Source: an uncultured Oscillospiraceae bacterium (GTDB lineage: Bacteria; Bacillota; Clostridia; Oscillospirales; Ruminococcaceae). From it: 40,706 nucleotides of DNA. The notes under the pieces are model-generated. The model saw only the letters and a list, made by a program, of their open reading frames with translations, was not told the origin of the DNA and made no database searches. The stretch is from assembly GCA_949295465.1 (NCBI GenBank), contig CASFKY010000066.1, positions 1 to 40,706 on the forward strand. The letters run 5' to 3'. Both the position numbers and the translations under genes were made by a program. Below are positions 7,118 to 15,264 of the stretch, piece after piece (position 1 is the stretch's first letter; each line of letters opens with the position of its first letter).

Positions 7118-7528
7118 TTATACGGGTTCTGCCTTGTTGTCAGCCGTTTTCTGCTTTTTCAGCTTTTCCAGAATCACTTCATCCGCCGGGCAGAAGGGAT
7201 ATTGGTCAATCTCCTCTGTTTTGATCCAGCGAAGGTCGTTGTGCTCCAGCTTTTGGGGCACACCTTCCCGGATGCTGGCGCAAAACAGGGTAAGGTGTAC
7301 CGTCAGGTCCGGGTATTCGTGGGTCACATCCATAAACACCTGGCCCACCTGGAGCGTGATGGCCAGCTCCTCCTGACATTCCCGGATAAGCGCCTGCTGC
7401 TTTGTCTCACCCGGCTCCACCTTGCCCCCCACAAATTCCCACAAGAGCCCCCGGGCCTTGTGAGCCGGGCGCTGGCAGATCAGGAACCGCTCCCCTTCCC
7501 AGATCAGCGCCGCTACCACTTCCACCAT
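7118..7528 (-). CDS. NUDIX hydrolase (MutT/CTP pyrophosphohydrolase type)
   Basis: 136 residues. The Nudix box is clear: GKVEPGETKQQALIRECQEEL, i.e. G-x5-E-x7-RE-x2-EE, with alanine replacing the usual glycine after EEL. This motif binds metal and hydrolyses nucleoside diphosphates linked to another moiety. The size and the layout VVAALIWEGERFLICQRP before WEFVGGK are those of MutT-like oxidised- or (d)NTP pyrophosphohydrolases. The ATG at 7528 was preferred because AAAGGAG sits 9 bases upstream; the ATG at 7537 directly abuts that site. Monocistronic and convergent with the AraC gene. The exact nucleotide substrate is unknown. Confidence 0.85.
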   Translation of the reverse strand: MVEVVAALIWEGERFLICQRPAHKARGLLWEFVGGKVEPGETKQQALIRECQEELAITLQVGQVFMDVTHEYPDLTVHLTLFCASIREGVPQKLEHNDLRWIKTEEIDQYPFCPADEVILEKLKKQKTADNKAEPV

Positions 7529-7683
7529 CTGTTCCATCTCCTTTTGTTTTCCTTTATTATAAAAACCCCGGATCGGTTCGGCAAGGCACAGTTTTCTCTC
7601 TCCGCCCCGAGAGGAGGCAGTTATCCGCCGCAAAAGGGCTCCCAGGGCCCTTCCCGGGGCTGGCGAGGGCGGTGCAAAGCCTG

Positions 7684-7689
7684 TATAAT
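7684..7689 (+). promoter_or_regulatory. -10 box upstream of the gene at 7737
   Basis: A perfect TATAAT 48 bases before the ATG, with only a weak -35 (TGGCGA, 17-bp spacer). Confidence 0.35.
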
Positions 7690-7736
7690 AAGGAATACAA
7701 GCTGTTTCATCGGATCACACCGAAGGGAGGCACTTC

Positions 7737-8453
7737 ATGCAGAATCGCTATACCGCAGACATCGGAGATTACGGCAAGCTGGGACTTCTCCGCTGCCTGG
7801 AAAAAACAGGGCTGAAAATCGGGGTGAATTGGTACCTTACTCCCGACGAAGGGCACAATGAGGATGGCCGGTTCATCCAATATGCCCACGACGAAGCCTA
7901 CCAGCCCTATGATCCCCCGCTGTGGCGCGCCCTTGCGCAGATCCTGGAAAACGGCCAGCGCCGGGTAACAGCCCTCGAATCTCCCCGCATCTTAAAGGCA
8001 ACTTTTTTCGGCGAGCTTCTGGACTGTAGCGGAGTTCCTGCCTCCCTGCGCCCCGACCTGCGCACGGCCTGGCACCGCCGGGCCCTGAAGGCTCTCCGGG
8101 GCTGTCAGCTTGTATTTGCCGACCCGGACAACGGCCTGATGGTTCCCTCAGCCCTGCACAGCAAACGGTCCGACAAATATGTGCTGCCGGAGGAGTTGTT
8201 CGCCTTCTACCGGCAGGGCGCCAGTGTCCTCTACTACCAACATAAGGCCCGCCGGTCGGATGATTTTTATCTCGACCAGCACCGCCGGCTGGTACAGGCT
8301 CTGCCAAAAGCGCAGGGCCTTGGCCTCAAGTTCACCCACACCTCTTTGCGGTACTACTGGTTTTTGCTGCAACCTGAGCATGCCGAAAGGGTACGCCGCT
8401 GTGTCGATCAGATGCTGACCGAGAGGTGGAGTGAGCTTTTTCAGCTGTGCTGA
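7737..8453 (+). CDS. Conserved protein of unknown function (NRYTxDIGDYGKLGLLR type)
   Basis: 238 residues with AAGGGAGG before the ATG. It opens with NRYTADIGDYGKLGLLRCL, a pattern I recall from a widespread uncharacterised family (NRYTGDVGDFGKYGLLR). Later conserved blocks are VNWYLTPDEGHNEDG, LVFADPDNGL and YYQHKARRSDDFY. The DPDNG block resembles an active-site loop of Rossmann-like enzymes, but no function is established and no methyltransferase SAM motif is obvious. It starts a plus-strand run of small genes; the next gene is 73 bases on. The C-terminus ends WSELFQLC. Confidence 0.7.
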   Translation: MQNRYTADIGDYGKLGLLRCLEKTGLKIGVNWYLTPDEGHNEDGRFIQYAHDEAYQPYDPPLWRALAQILENGQRRVTALESPRILKATFFGELLDCSGVPASLRPDLRTAWHRRALKALRGCQLVFADPDNGLMVPSALHSKRSDKYVLPEELFAFYRQGASVLYYQHKARRSDDFYLDQHRRLVQALPKAQGLGLKFTHTSLRYYWFLLQPEHAERVRRCVDQMLTERWSELFQLC

Positions 8454-8526
8454 AGGCGCCTTGCCTCTGTGTCTGGCTTCTCCCCCTTTGGATCGACTTG
8501 TTCTGATTTTAATAAGGAGAGAACCT

Positions 8527-8988
8527 ATGAATCTCATCATTCTTTCCGACACCCACAACCTGCTGCGGCCGGCGGTACTGGATCTCTTGCCGGGCGCCGA
8601 TCTCATCTTCCACGCGGGTGACATCAGCTCCCAGGCCGTGGTGGAACGGCTGGCCTCCTTTGCGCCGCTGTGCGTGGTGCGGGGCAACAACGACCGGGGA
8701 GAATGGGCGGAATCCATTCCCCACCACCTGAGCCTGACTCTGGGCGGCGTGCGGTTCTACATGGTCCACAACCAAAAGGACGTGCCCGACAACCTGGAGG
8801 ACACAGACGTGGTGCTATTCGGCCATTCCCACAAATATTGCGAGGAGCAGCGGGGAAACCAGCTATGGCTCAACCCCGGCAGCTGTGGGCCCCGCCGGTT
8901 CCAGCAGGAGATCACCCTGATGCGGGCCAGGGTCTCGGGCGGGGTCATCCAGGTGGAAAAGCTTCTCATCCCTCACGAGGTGCCCTGA
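8527..8988 (+). CDS. YfcE/MJ0936-type metallophosphoesterase
   Basis: 153 residues with all the calcineurin-like phosphoesterase motifs in order: ILSDTHN (D-x-H), HAGDI, RGNNDR, a histidine in YMVHNQKD, FGHSHK and LNPGSCGPRR. Members of this short family are bimetal phosphodiesterases acting on small phosphodiesters. The start at 8527 is set by AAGGAG 7 bases upstream; the frame is open further upstream without a site. The stop codon TGA overlaps the ATG of the next gene (TGATG), so the two are translationally coupled. Confidence 0.88.
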   Translation: MNLIILSDTHNLLRPAVLDLLPGADLIFHAGDISSQAVVERLASFAPLCVVRGNNDRGEWAESIPHHLSLTLGGVRFYMVHNQKDVPDNLEDTDVVLFGHSHKYCEEQRGNQLWLNPGSCGPRRFQQEITLMRARVSGGVIQVEKLLIPHEVP

Positions 8989-9491
8989 TGGAGCTGGGGC
9001 TGACCTTTCCTCTCCAGCGGTTTTTGCACCAAAAGCCGCCTGCCTATGGCAGCGAGGCCGACCGCCGCTTTTGCTGGGACCTGCACGTCATCCATCTGCG
9101 GGGGCAGCGTTCCCTGCTGGCTGTGCACTGTCACAGCCGATATACCTTTGTTCGGTTTGATGTGCCGCCGCTTCTCTGGGCCGACCTGCCGGGGCTCTTT
9201 TGGGCTGGCCTGGCAGAGAGCCTCACTGCCGCCGGCTTTAGCCCGGCGCAGATCAGCGCATACCGAAAAGCGGCCGGCCCCACCCGGCTGAGCCGCACCC
9301 ACGGAAGGCGGGAGGTGGCCTTTCTCAACCGGGCCTGGGAGGATGTGCTGGCGCTGGACACCTGCCTGGACACTGCCAGTGCCGCCCAGCCCATGCTGGA
9401 CTTGGCCGTGAACACCCGTCCCAGCCGCTGCGTCGGCTTTGAAGGTCTTGGTGCTGCGGCTGAGCGGATCGGTGCTTCCCTGTACCTTTGA
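8988..9491 (+). CDS. DUF6933-type protein
   Basis: 167 residues, starting at the ATG that overlaps the upstream stop. The block CWDLHVIHLRGQRSLLAVHC followed by RYTFVRFDVP matches the DUF6933 pattern as I recall it (CWHAHLVxIDRRKCLLFVN..TRY). The C-terminal MLDLAVNTRP is also of this kind. The function of the family is unknown. Coupled to the phosphodiesterase gene, which may be coincidental in this gene-dense stretch. Confidence 0.6.
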   Translation: MELGLTFPLQRFLHQKPPAYGSEADRRFCWDLHVIHLRGQRSLLAVHCHSRYTFVRFDVPPLLWADLPGLFWAGLAESLTAAGFSPAQISAYRKAAGPTRLSRTHGRREVAFLNRAWEDVLALDTCLDTASAAQPMLDLAVNTRPSRCVGFEGLGAAAERIGASLYL

Positions 9492-9539
9492 CTCCGATCG
9501 CCGCACAAACGCAAAAAGAATAATCCAAAAAGAGATTCT

Positions 9540-10244
9540 ATGAAAACAGAGTATTTTTTGATTCAACGAATCCCCGTGGTTCTGTACGGAGAAACAGCCT
9601 CCAAAGTCTGGCTGTTTGTGCATGGCCAGATGGGATATAAGGAAGAAGCTCTCCCCTTTGCGGAGCTGGTTTGCCCCAAGGGGTATCAGGTGCTGTCCCT
9701 CGATCTCCCTGATCACGGTGCGCGCCGGAGCAAGGGCGAGACACTCACCCCCTGGGCTGCCGTGCCGGATTTGCAGGCCGTCGCTGCCTGGGCATCCCAA
9801 CGCTGGCAAGATTTTTCAGTGCGTGCCAACAGCATCGGCGCTTATTTTGCCTTGCTGGCATGGCCTGCCCCCCGCCGGGCGCTGTTTGTATCCCCCATCC
9901 TGGACATGGAGGCGCTGATCCTCACCATGATGGGATGGGCAGGCGTAACCGAAGAACAGCTGCGCCAGGCCGGCGAGATCCCCACCGATTTCGGGCAGAC
10001 CTTCTCCTGGCAGTACCTGTGTTATGTGCGCCGCCACCACATCCGGGACTGGCAGGGCCAGACCTGCATCCTGTATGGCGAGAAAGATAGCCTGACCCCT
10101 CTCACCACGGTACAGACCTATGCCAGCCGGCACCAGGCGTTCCTCACCGTGGCAAAAGACGCCGAGCACTGGTTCCACACGCCGGAACAATTGGCGCTGC
10201 TGCGGGCCTGGGAAGAGGGGGAACTGGAAAAGGAGGAACCTTGA
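9540..10244 (+). CDS. Alpha/beta hydrolase
   Basis: 234 residues. LFVHGQMG is the oxyanion strand-loop, RANSIGAYFAL holds the nucleophile (Ser98; NSIG in place of G-x-S-x-G), GEKDSLTP supplies Asp183 and DAEHWFHT the histidine (210 or 213). The fold is that of small carboxylesterases and acyl hydrolases; the natural substrate is not predictable. The ATG at 9540 follows AAAAAGAGATTCT, a modest ribosome site. The stop lies one base before the ATG of the GIY-YIG gene. Confidence 0.75.
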   Translation: MKTEYFLIQRIPVVLYGETASKVWLFVHGQMGYKEEALPFAELVCPKGYQVLSLDLPDHGARRSKGETLTPWAAVPDLQAVAAWASQRWQDFSVRANSIGAYFALLAWPAPRRALFVSPILDMEALILTMMGWAGVTEEQLRQAGEIPTDFGQTFSWQYLCYVRRHHIRDWQGQTCILYGEKDSLTPLTTVQTYASRHQAFLTVAKDAEHWFHTPEQLALLRAWEEGELEKEEP

Positions 10245-10245
10245 A

Positions 10246-11091
10246 ATGGCTATTTTATATCTTTCTGATATTTTAAAGAAGGTGGGGCTGGACCCTGCCA
10301 ATGTCCATCTGATTCGTCATTCCTTTTCCCGGGAAGATTTCGGTGCCTGCTACCAAAAGGGGATGGTGTTGGAATACACCTGTCAACAGGACAGAGATTT
10401 TGGCCACGGACAGGACTACTGGTGTGTTTTTATAAGCGAGAGAGGTACATTGGCCCGATTCTTCGGCTGTTATAAAGTTCTCAGCTGGGTCCCGGATACG
10501 CCCGAGGTGATGCCCACCGGATTCCCTGCCCCGGAAAGTTTTCAGGGACAGCGTGCCTATTTTGAGTTGGAACACCTGGACTCTTTAAGGGAATATGAAA
10601 ACCGACTGGTGATTGATTGGGGCAGTGCCGCTATCCGCTGGCATCAGCAGGGAACCAATGAAAAGCCGGTTTGCTTTATTCTCCCCAGCGAAAAACAGGC
10701 ATTTCCAGGATTTGAAAAATTGATCCTTTCTTATAGCCAGCTTAAGCAGGCGATGGATGACCCTGCCGCCTACGAATCCTGGCATGCGGCTCTGGCCTCA
10801 GTGTATGCCATCTATCTCATTGTGGACCGCAGAACCGGCCGGCAATATGTGGGCTCCGCCTCGGGTTCGGGTGGGCTGTTGCATCGATGGAAAGAGTACG
10901 CAGACACTCTGCACGGCGGTAATCAGGCCCTGAAAGCTCTGCTGGCTCAGGACCCGGACCGATTTTGGGACTTTCAGTTTTCCATCCTGCGGGTGCTGCC
11001 CAAAACCTCCTCTCTCAAAGAGGTTTTGGATGCGGAAAATCTCTACAAAGAAAAGCTCCTGACTCGACGCGGCGGTCTGAACTTCAATTAA
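10246..11091 (+). CDS. GIY-YIG nuclease-domain protein
   Basis: 281 residues. The first 185 or so are an unrecognised region; the C-terminal 95 form a GIY-YIG module: VYAIYLIVDRRTGRQYVGSA (degenerate GIY and YIG strands), an arginine in LLHRWKEY, and the metal-binding glutamate in DAENLYKEKLL. GIY-YIG proteins cut or bind nucleic acids. This architecture, with the domain at the C-terminus behind a unique N-terminus, is found in uncharacterised proteins. The ATG at 10246 has AGGAGG 9 bases upstream, inside the end of the previous gene. Confidence 0.75.
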   Translation: MAILYLSDILKKVGLDPANVHLIRHSFSREDFGACYQKGMVLEYTCQQDRDFGHGQDYWCVFISERGTLARFFGCYKVLSWVPDTPEVMPTGFPAPESFQGQRAYFELEHLDSLREYENRLVIDWGSAAIRWHQQGTNEKPVCFILPSEKQAFPGFEKLILSYSQLKQAMDDPAAYESWHAALASVYAIYLIVDRRTGRQYVGSASGSGGLLHRWKEYADTLHGGNQALKALLAQDPDRFWDFQFSILRVLPKTSSLKEVLDAENLYKEKLLTRRGGLNFN

Positions 11092-11245
11092 ACCGGCTTT
11101 TCCCCGGCAGTGCGTTTTCTTGCCCAGGCATCCCGGCACACCCTGAGCCACTTTTGGTTGCAGGCCTTGCTTTCCCCTCTCCGGGCAAAACAGGGCCTGT
11201 TTTTTGTCCTGGCCTCTCAAACGTGACAGACAGCTGTCCGGCAGG

Positions 11246-11256
11246 GCTGGTATACT
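11246..11256 (+). promoter_or_regulatory. Extended -10 promoter of the WYL regulator
   Basis: TGGTATACT (TG-n-TATACT), 25 bases before the ATG. No good -35 is visible at the right distance, which an extended -10 can tolerate. Confidence 0.4.
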
Positions 11257-11280
11257 GGAACCAGAAGGGAGGTCTTCCCC

Positions 11281-12192
11281 ATGAAGATGGACCGGCTCAT
11301 CGGCATTCTTTCCCTGCTGCTTCAGCAGGAAAAGGTCACCGCCCCCGAACTGGCCCGCCGGTTTGAGGTATCCCGCCGCACCATCCAGCGGGACATCGAC
11401 ACTCTATGCCGAGCCGGCATTCCCCTTGCCACCACCCAGGGGGCAGGCGGAGGCATTTCCATTCTGGAAGGGTATCGGGTGGACCGCACCCTTCTCACCG
11501 GCCCCGAGATGCAGGCGATCCTGGCAGGGCTGCGCAGCCTGGACAGTGTGAGCGGCAGCCGGCAATATGCTCTTCTGATGGAAAAGCTGTCTGCCGGGTC
11601 CGGCACCCTGCCGCCCTGCGGGTCAGAGCTGCTCATCGACCTGTCCTCCTGGTACAAAAAGAGCCTGCCCCCCAAAATTCAGCAGATCCAGGAGGCCATC
11701 GGCCAGCACCGCACCGTCTGCTTTCTCTATTTTTCTCCCCGGGAGGAGTCGGTCCGCACGGTGGAGCCCTATTCTCTGGTTTTCCACTGGTCGGCCTGGT
11801 ACCTGTGGGGCTGGTGCCGCAGGCGGGAAGATTTCCGGCTGTTCAAGCTCAACCGCATGACCCGGCTTTCGGTGGGGGAGCCCTTCTCTCCCCGGTCCGC
11901 TCCCCTGCCCGACCTGGAGCCGGAGCGGGTTTTCCCGGCAAACTATCGGGTGACGGTGCTCTTTGAGCCCTCCTGGCGCTGGCGCCTGGTGGAGGAATAC
12001 GGCCCCGACAGTTTCACCCGGGAGCCGGACGGACGGCTTCGGTTTTCGGGCAGTTTCCCCGACGGGGAGAGCGCCCTTGGCTGGGTGCTAACCTTTGGCG
12101 AAGGGGCCGAATTGCTGGAGCCAGCAGAACTCCGGGCGAGGCTGCGGGCTGTGGCTCAAACGCTGGCCGACCGCTACAAAGGGAGGGAATGA
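11281..12192 (+). CDS. YafY-type HTH/WYL-domain regulator
   Basis: 303 residues. N-terminal winged HTH (DRLIGILSLLLQQEKVTAPE, then FEVSRRTIQRDIDTLCRAG), a middle linker, a WYL domain around VEPYSLVFHWSAWYLWGWC and FRLFKLNRM, and a C-terminal WCX-type tail. WYL regulators sense a small ligand or nucleic acid and control neighbouring genes; they often accompany GyrI-like ligand-binding proteins, as here. A GGGAGG site precedes the ATG. It heads a tight run with the TfoX, GyrI-like and GNAT genes (gaps of 1 base, 2 bases and an overlap), so these four are likely one transcript. Confidence 0.87.
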   Translation: MKMDRLIGILSLLLQQEKVTAPELARRFEVSRRTIQRDIDTLCRAGIPLATTQGAGGGISILEGYRVDRTLLTGPEMQAILAGLRSLDSVSGSRQYALLMEKLSAGSGTLPPCGSELLIDLSSWYKKSLPPKIQQIQEAIGQHRTVCFLYFSPREESVRTVEPYSLVFHWSAWYLWGWCRRREDFRLFKLNRMTRLSVGEPFSPRSAPLPDLEPERVFPANYRVTVLFEPSWRWRLVEEYGPDSFTREPDGRLRFSGSFPDGESALGWVLTFGEGAELLEPAELRARLRAVAQTLADRYKGRE

Positions 12193-12193
12193 T

Positions 12194-12517
12194 ATGGCAA
12201 CCCACGGGGATTTTGCGGACTATGTGGTGGATCAGCTGGGGGAGGCAGGAGTTGTTCGAAGCCGGAAAATGTTCGGAGAATACGGACTTTTCTGCGATGG
12301 CACCTTTTTTGCCGTCCTCTGCGGCGACCAGCTTTTTGTGAAGATCACTCCTCAGGGCGAAGCGGCCTGGCCGGGCCTGCCCAAGGTGCCGCCCTATGAG
12401 GGTGCCAGGGAGTATTTTCTGGTGGAAGAGGTGGACGACCGGGAAAAGCTGGGTCTGCTTGCCCGTGCCACCTGCGAGGCCTTGCGGGCCCGTCCGCCCC
12501 AAAAAAGGAGGAGATGA
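12194..12517 (+). CDS. TfoX N-terminal-domain protein
   Basis: 107 residues. FADYVVDQLGEAGVVRSRKM followed by FGEYGLFCDGTFFAVLCGDQLFVK is the TfoX-N core, in which the RxMFGxYG block is diagnostic. In Clostridia such proteins occur without the C-terminal TfoX domain and have no proven role in competence. Its ATG lies one base after the WYL gene stop. The gene ends with an arginine-rich tail (KKRRR) that also carries the ribosome site of the next gene. Confidence 0.8.
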   Translation: MATHGDFADYVVDQLGEAGVVRSRKMFGEYGLFCDGTFFAVLCGDQLFVKITPQGEAAWPGLPKVPPYEGAREYFLVEEVDDREKLGLLARATCEALRARPPQKRRR

Positions 12518-12519
12518 AA

Positions 12520-13158
12520 ATGCCTTTTGATTATAAAAAGGAATACCCGGAATGGTACCTGCCGCCCAAAACGCCGGACCTTGTGAGGATCCCCTCCCTG
12601 CATTTCCTGGCAGTGCGGGGGCAGGGCGACCCCAACCGAAAGGATGGAGCCTACCAGAAAGCCCTGGAAATGTTGTACACCGTGGCGTTCACCCTCAAAA
12701 TGAGCCCGCGGGCCGGGCATCACCTGGACGGCTATTTTGACTATGTGGTGCCGCCGCTGGAAGGCCTCTGGTGGCAGGAGGGCAGGCCGGAGGTGGATTT
12801 TTCCCGCAAGGAGGATTTTCATTGGATCAGCCTGATCCGCCTGCCGGAATTTGTGGACCGAAACGCCTTTGACTGGGCTATCCAGGAGGCCGCCCGAAAA
12901 AAACAGAGGGATTTTTCCCCGGTGGAGTTTCTGGCCTGGGAGGAGGGGCTCTGTGTCCAATGCCTGCACCTGGGCCCCTACGACGGGGAGGCCTCCACCC
13001 TGGCCGACATGGAGGAATATGCCCTCTCTCTCGGGTATCAGACGGACTTTGGCCCGGAGCGATTCCACCACGAAATCTATCTGAGCGACGCCCGCCGCTG
13101 CCGGCCGGAGCGGCTGAAAACCGTTCTTCGCCACCCGGTCAGAAGGTGCGGCCCATGA
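12520..13158 (+). CDS. GyrI-like small-molecule-binding protein
   Basis: 212 residues. The N-terminus MPFDYKKEYPEWYLPPKTP, then the strand FLAVRGQGDPN, is typical of GyrI-like ligand-binding proteins, which share the fold of the effector domain of MerR-type multidrug regulators. The C-terminal HLGPYDGEASTLADMEEYA is the second half of the duplicated fold. They bind, and some hydrolyse, hydrophobic small molecules. Start: GGAGGA lies 7 bases before the ATG at 12520 but only 1 base before the one at 12514, so 12520 is preferred. The stop overlaps the GNAT start (ATGA). Confidence 0.8.
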   Translation: MPFDYKKEYPEWYLPPKTPDLVRIPSLHFLAVRGQGDPNRKDGAYQKALEMLYTVAFTLKMSPRAGHHLDGYFDYVVPPLEGLWWQEGRPEVDFSRKEDFHWISLIRLPEFVDRNAFDWAIQEAARKKQRDFSPVEFLAWEEGLCVQCLHLGPYDGEASTLADMEEYALSLGYQTDFGPERFHHEIYLSDARRCRPERLKTVLRHPVRRCGP

Positions 13159-13697
13159 GATACCCAGGCTTGGAAATCCGCAGGATGCAGCCCGGGGAAT
13201 ACGGCTGTTTGGAGGAATTCCTTTACCAGGCCATTTATCTTCCTCCGGGAGTGGTCCCTCCGCCCCGGGACGTGGTACATCTGCCGGAACTGCGGGTCTA
13301 TACGGACGGATTCGGCACAAAAAAGGGGGATTACTGCCTTGTCGCTCAGGCAGAGGGCTGGCTTCTGGGCGCGGTGTGGAGCCGCATCATGCGGGACTAT
13401 GGCCACATCGACGATACCACGCCCTCTCTTGCCCTCTCGGTACTGTCGGCATACAGAGGACAGGGCATCGGCACCCGGCTGCTCCATGCCCTGCTGAGCC
13501 TGCTGCAAGGGGAAGGGTATGGCAGGGTTTCCCTGTCGGTCCAAAAAGAAAATCCCGCGCTGCACCTGTATCAAAGGGCAGGCTTTGAGATCTGGGGCCA
13601 GACCGATACCGAATATCGGATGCTGCGAGATCTTGCCCCTGGCCCGCATCCGCCGGCTGCACCTCTCGGCCCTGCCGGCAGCCCTGTTTTCCCATAA
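13155..13697 (+). CDS. GNAT-family N-acetyltransferase
   Basis: 180 residues. SLALSVLSAYRGQGIGTRLL carries the acetyl-CoA-binding R/Q-x-x-G-x-G/A loop (YRGQGIGTRLL), followed by the helix and strand VSLSVQKENPALHLYQRAGF that are standard for GNAT enzymes. The acceptor substrate is unknown. The last 20 residues are proline-rich and look unstructured. It overlaps the GyrI-like gene by four bases and is the end of the WYL-led run. Confidence 0.85.
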   Translation: MRYPGLEIRRMQPGEYGCLEEFLYQAIYLPPGVVPPPRDVVHLPELRVYTDGFGTKKGDYCLVAQAEGWLLGAVWSRIMRDYGHIDDTTPSLALSVLSAYRGQGIGTRLLHALLSLLQGEGYGRVSLSVQKENPALHLYQRAGFEIWGQTDTEYRMLRDLAPGPHPPAAPLGPAGSPVFP

Positions 13698-13750
13698 AAG
13701 CCGGGCTCCTGGCGAGGACCAGCAAAACAAGGACGAGAGGAAGTGAATCC

Positions 13751-14152
13751 ATGGCATTCTGCAAATCTGCGACGACTTTTCCCTGCCCGGTGGAGCGGCT
13801 CTGGCACACGGTCACCGACCTGGAGCACACAGCCTGGCGCAGCGATCTCTCCCGGGTGGAGGTGCCTGAAAAGGGGCGATTTGTGGAGTACGGCCGGGGC
13901 GGCTGCCCAACCTTTTTTGTGGTCACTTCCTGCCGGCCTCTCCGGCTTTGGGCCTTTGTCATGGAAAACGGCAACATGTCCGGCTCCTGGGAGGGCCGCT
14001 TTGAGGCGACAGAGCAGGGTTGCCGGCTGATCTGTGCAGAAAGGGTGCAGGCCAGGCGCTGGTGGATGCGCCCCCTGGTGCCCTTATACCTGCGGCGGCA
14101 GCACAGACGCTACCTGCGGGATCTGGCCCGCGTGCTGCGGGGCCGGCCGTGA
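13751..14152 (+). CDS. SRPBCC-fold protein (polyketide cyclase/START-like)
   Basis: 133 residues. FPCPVERLWHTVTDLEHTAWRSDL is the typical first helix pair of SRPBCC proteins, and GSWEGRFEATEQGCRLI a later strand pair. The C-terminus is a basic amphipathic helix (YLRRQHRRYLRDLARVLRG). These proteins bind lipids or other hydrophobic ligands in a deep cavity. It sits 53 bases after the GNAT gene with its own AGGAAG site and ends before a strong terminator. Confidence 0.72.
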   Translation: MAFCKSATTFPCPVERLWHTVTDLEHTAWRSDLSRVEVPEKGRFVEYGRGGCPTFFVVTSCRPLRLWAFVMENGNMSGSWEGRFEATEQGCRLICAERVQARRWWMRPLVPLYLRRQHRRYLRDLARVLRGRP

Positions 14153-14179
14153 ATTGTTAAAACAAAACCAAGTTCCAGA

Positions 14180-14214
14180 GCCCGCGGCACTTTTGCGCCG
14201 CGGGCATTTTTCTT
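14180..14214 (+). terminator. Rho-independent terminator
   Basis: GCCCGCGGC / GCCGCGGGC stem with an 8-base loop, followed by ATTTTTCTTT. It ends the WYL-to-SRPBCC run. Confidence 0.8.
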
Positions 14215-14231
14215 TGAGGGCGGTGCGCCTC

Positions 14232-14260
14232 TTGTGAAAGCGCCCCTTTCATACTACAAT
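14232..14260 (+). promoter_or_regulatory. Promoter of the esterase gene
   Basis: -35 TTGTGA, 17-bp spacer, -10 TACAAT. It gives a leader of about 120 bases before the ATG at 14389. Confidence 0.5.
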
Positions 14261-14335
14261 AAAGACATCAAGGCCGGGTAAGATCGGGCCACAGCCCTCT
14301 TCCCGGCAAGGGCAGCCCGGCAAGCGGGGCCTCGG

Positions 14336-14370
14336 GGCCGGCGCAGCCCTCTTTTCCGGCTGTGCCGGCC
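14336..14370 (+). other. GC-rich hairpin in the leader of the esterase gene
   Basis: GGCCGGCGCAGCC pairs with GGCTGTGCCGGCC around an 8-base loop, ending about 10 bases before the GGGAGGGAG ribosome site. There is no T-run, so it is not a terminator. It could affect translation or be incidental in GC-rich DNA. Confidence 0.35.
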
Positions 14371-14388
14371 CCGGGAGGGAGAAAGCCC

Positions 14389-15087
14389 ATGTCTGAATTC
14401 GTGATCGGAGGCAAAACTGTCTCAGTCTATCCCGCCGCACATCCCGGCGCGCCGGCAGTCTACCTCAACACCTTCGCCGAGGAGGGGCCCAAAGTCCGAG
14501 CCGCCCTGAAGGCGGCCGGCTGTCCTCCTCTCACCCTGGTGACCATCAGCGGCCTTGACTGGAACCGGGACCTCTCCCCCTGGCCCTGCCCTTCCCCATT
14601 CCCCCGCACGCCGCCCTTTGCAGGGGGCGCCGACGCCTACCTGCGCCTTTTGTGTGAGGAAATTCTGCCTGGGGCAGAGAGCGTCCTGGAGACTGCTCCC
14701 CGCTGGCGGGGAATTGCCGGGTACTCCCTGGCCGGGCTGTTCGCCCTTTATGCCCTCTGCGGAACAGCGGCCTTCTCCCGGGCGGCCAGCGCATCCGGCT
14801 CCCTCTGGTTTCCCGGCTTCCGGGAATATCTCTTCTCCCACGAGCCCCTTTGCCGGCCGGACCGACTCTATTTTTCCCTGGGGAATCGGGAGAGCAGGAC
14901 CCGCAATCCCCTTCTGCGGACGGTGCAGGAGGCAACGGAGGAGATCCGGGCTTTTTATCAGGGCCGGGGCATCTCCACCGTCTTTCAGCAAAACCCCGGC
15001 AACCACTACAGCCATACGCCGGAGCGCACCGCTGCCGCCATCGCCTGGCTGGCCGATGAGGGGAACGTCTTGCTGCCCCGGGGCTGA
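14389..15087 (+). CDS. Alpha/beta-fold esterase (esterase D/IroE-like)
   Basis: 232 residues. The nucleophile elbow is IAGYSLAGLFALYAL (Ser113), and the C-terminal histidine lies in NPGNHYSHTPERT. A RWRGIAGYS-L-GG pattern followed by ASASGSLWFPGF is typical of the putative-esterase family that includes enterochelin esterases and S-formylglutathione hydrolases. There is no signal peptide. The ATG at 14389 has GGGAGGGAG upstream. No siderophore genes are nearby, so a siderophore role is not implied. Confidence 0.78.
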   Translation: MSEFVIGGKTVSVYPAAHPGAPAVYLNTFAEEGPKVRAALKAAGCPPLTLVTISGLDWNRDLSPWPCPSPFPRTPPFAGGADAYLRLLCEEILPGAESVLETAPRWRGIAGYSLAGLFALYALCGTAAFSRAASASGSLWFPGFREYLFSHEPLCRPDRLYFSLGNRESRTRNPLLRTVQEATEEIRAFYQGRGISTVFQQNPGNHYSHTPERTAAAIAWLADEGNVLLPRG

Positions 15088-15264
15088 CCGCCCCAGGATA
15101 TCCTATGCCGACTATGCCAAGCCGGAGGGGCCCGAAAAGCCATGGATCTGTATGTCTTTGCGCCGGTCCATGCTGGAGTCACCGAAAAAGAAGAACGGAT
15201 TGGCTACGCCCCGGCGCGGTGAACCTGGGCGCCGGCCGATATTTTGGGACAAAGGAGTTTTCGC

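Noticed and set aside
14389-15087. Siderophore esterase in an iron-uptake cluster
   Set aside because: The fold fits, but no siderophore biosynthesis or uptake genes are near and the feo locus is a separate unit.
15143-15223. A 26-codon gene before the SGNH hydrolase
   Set aside because: No ribosome site and no recognisable family; treated as chance.
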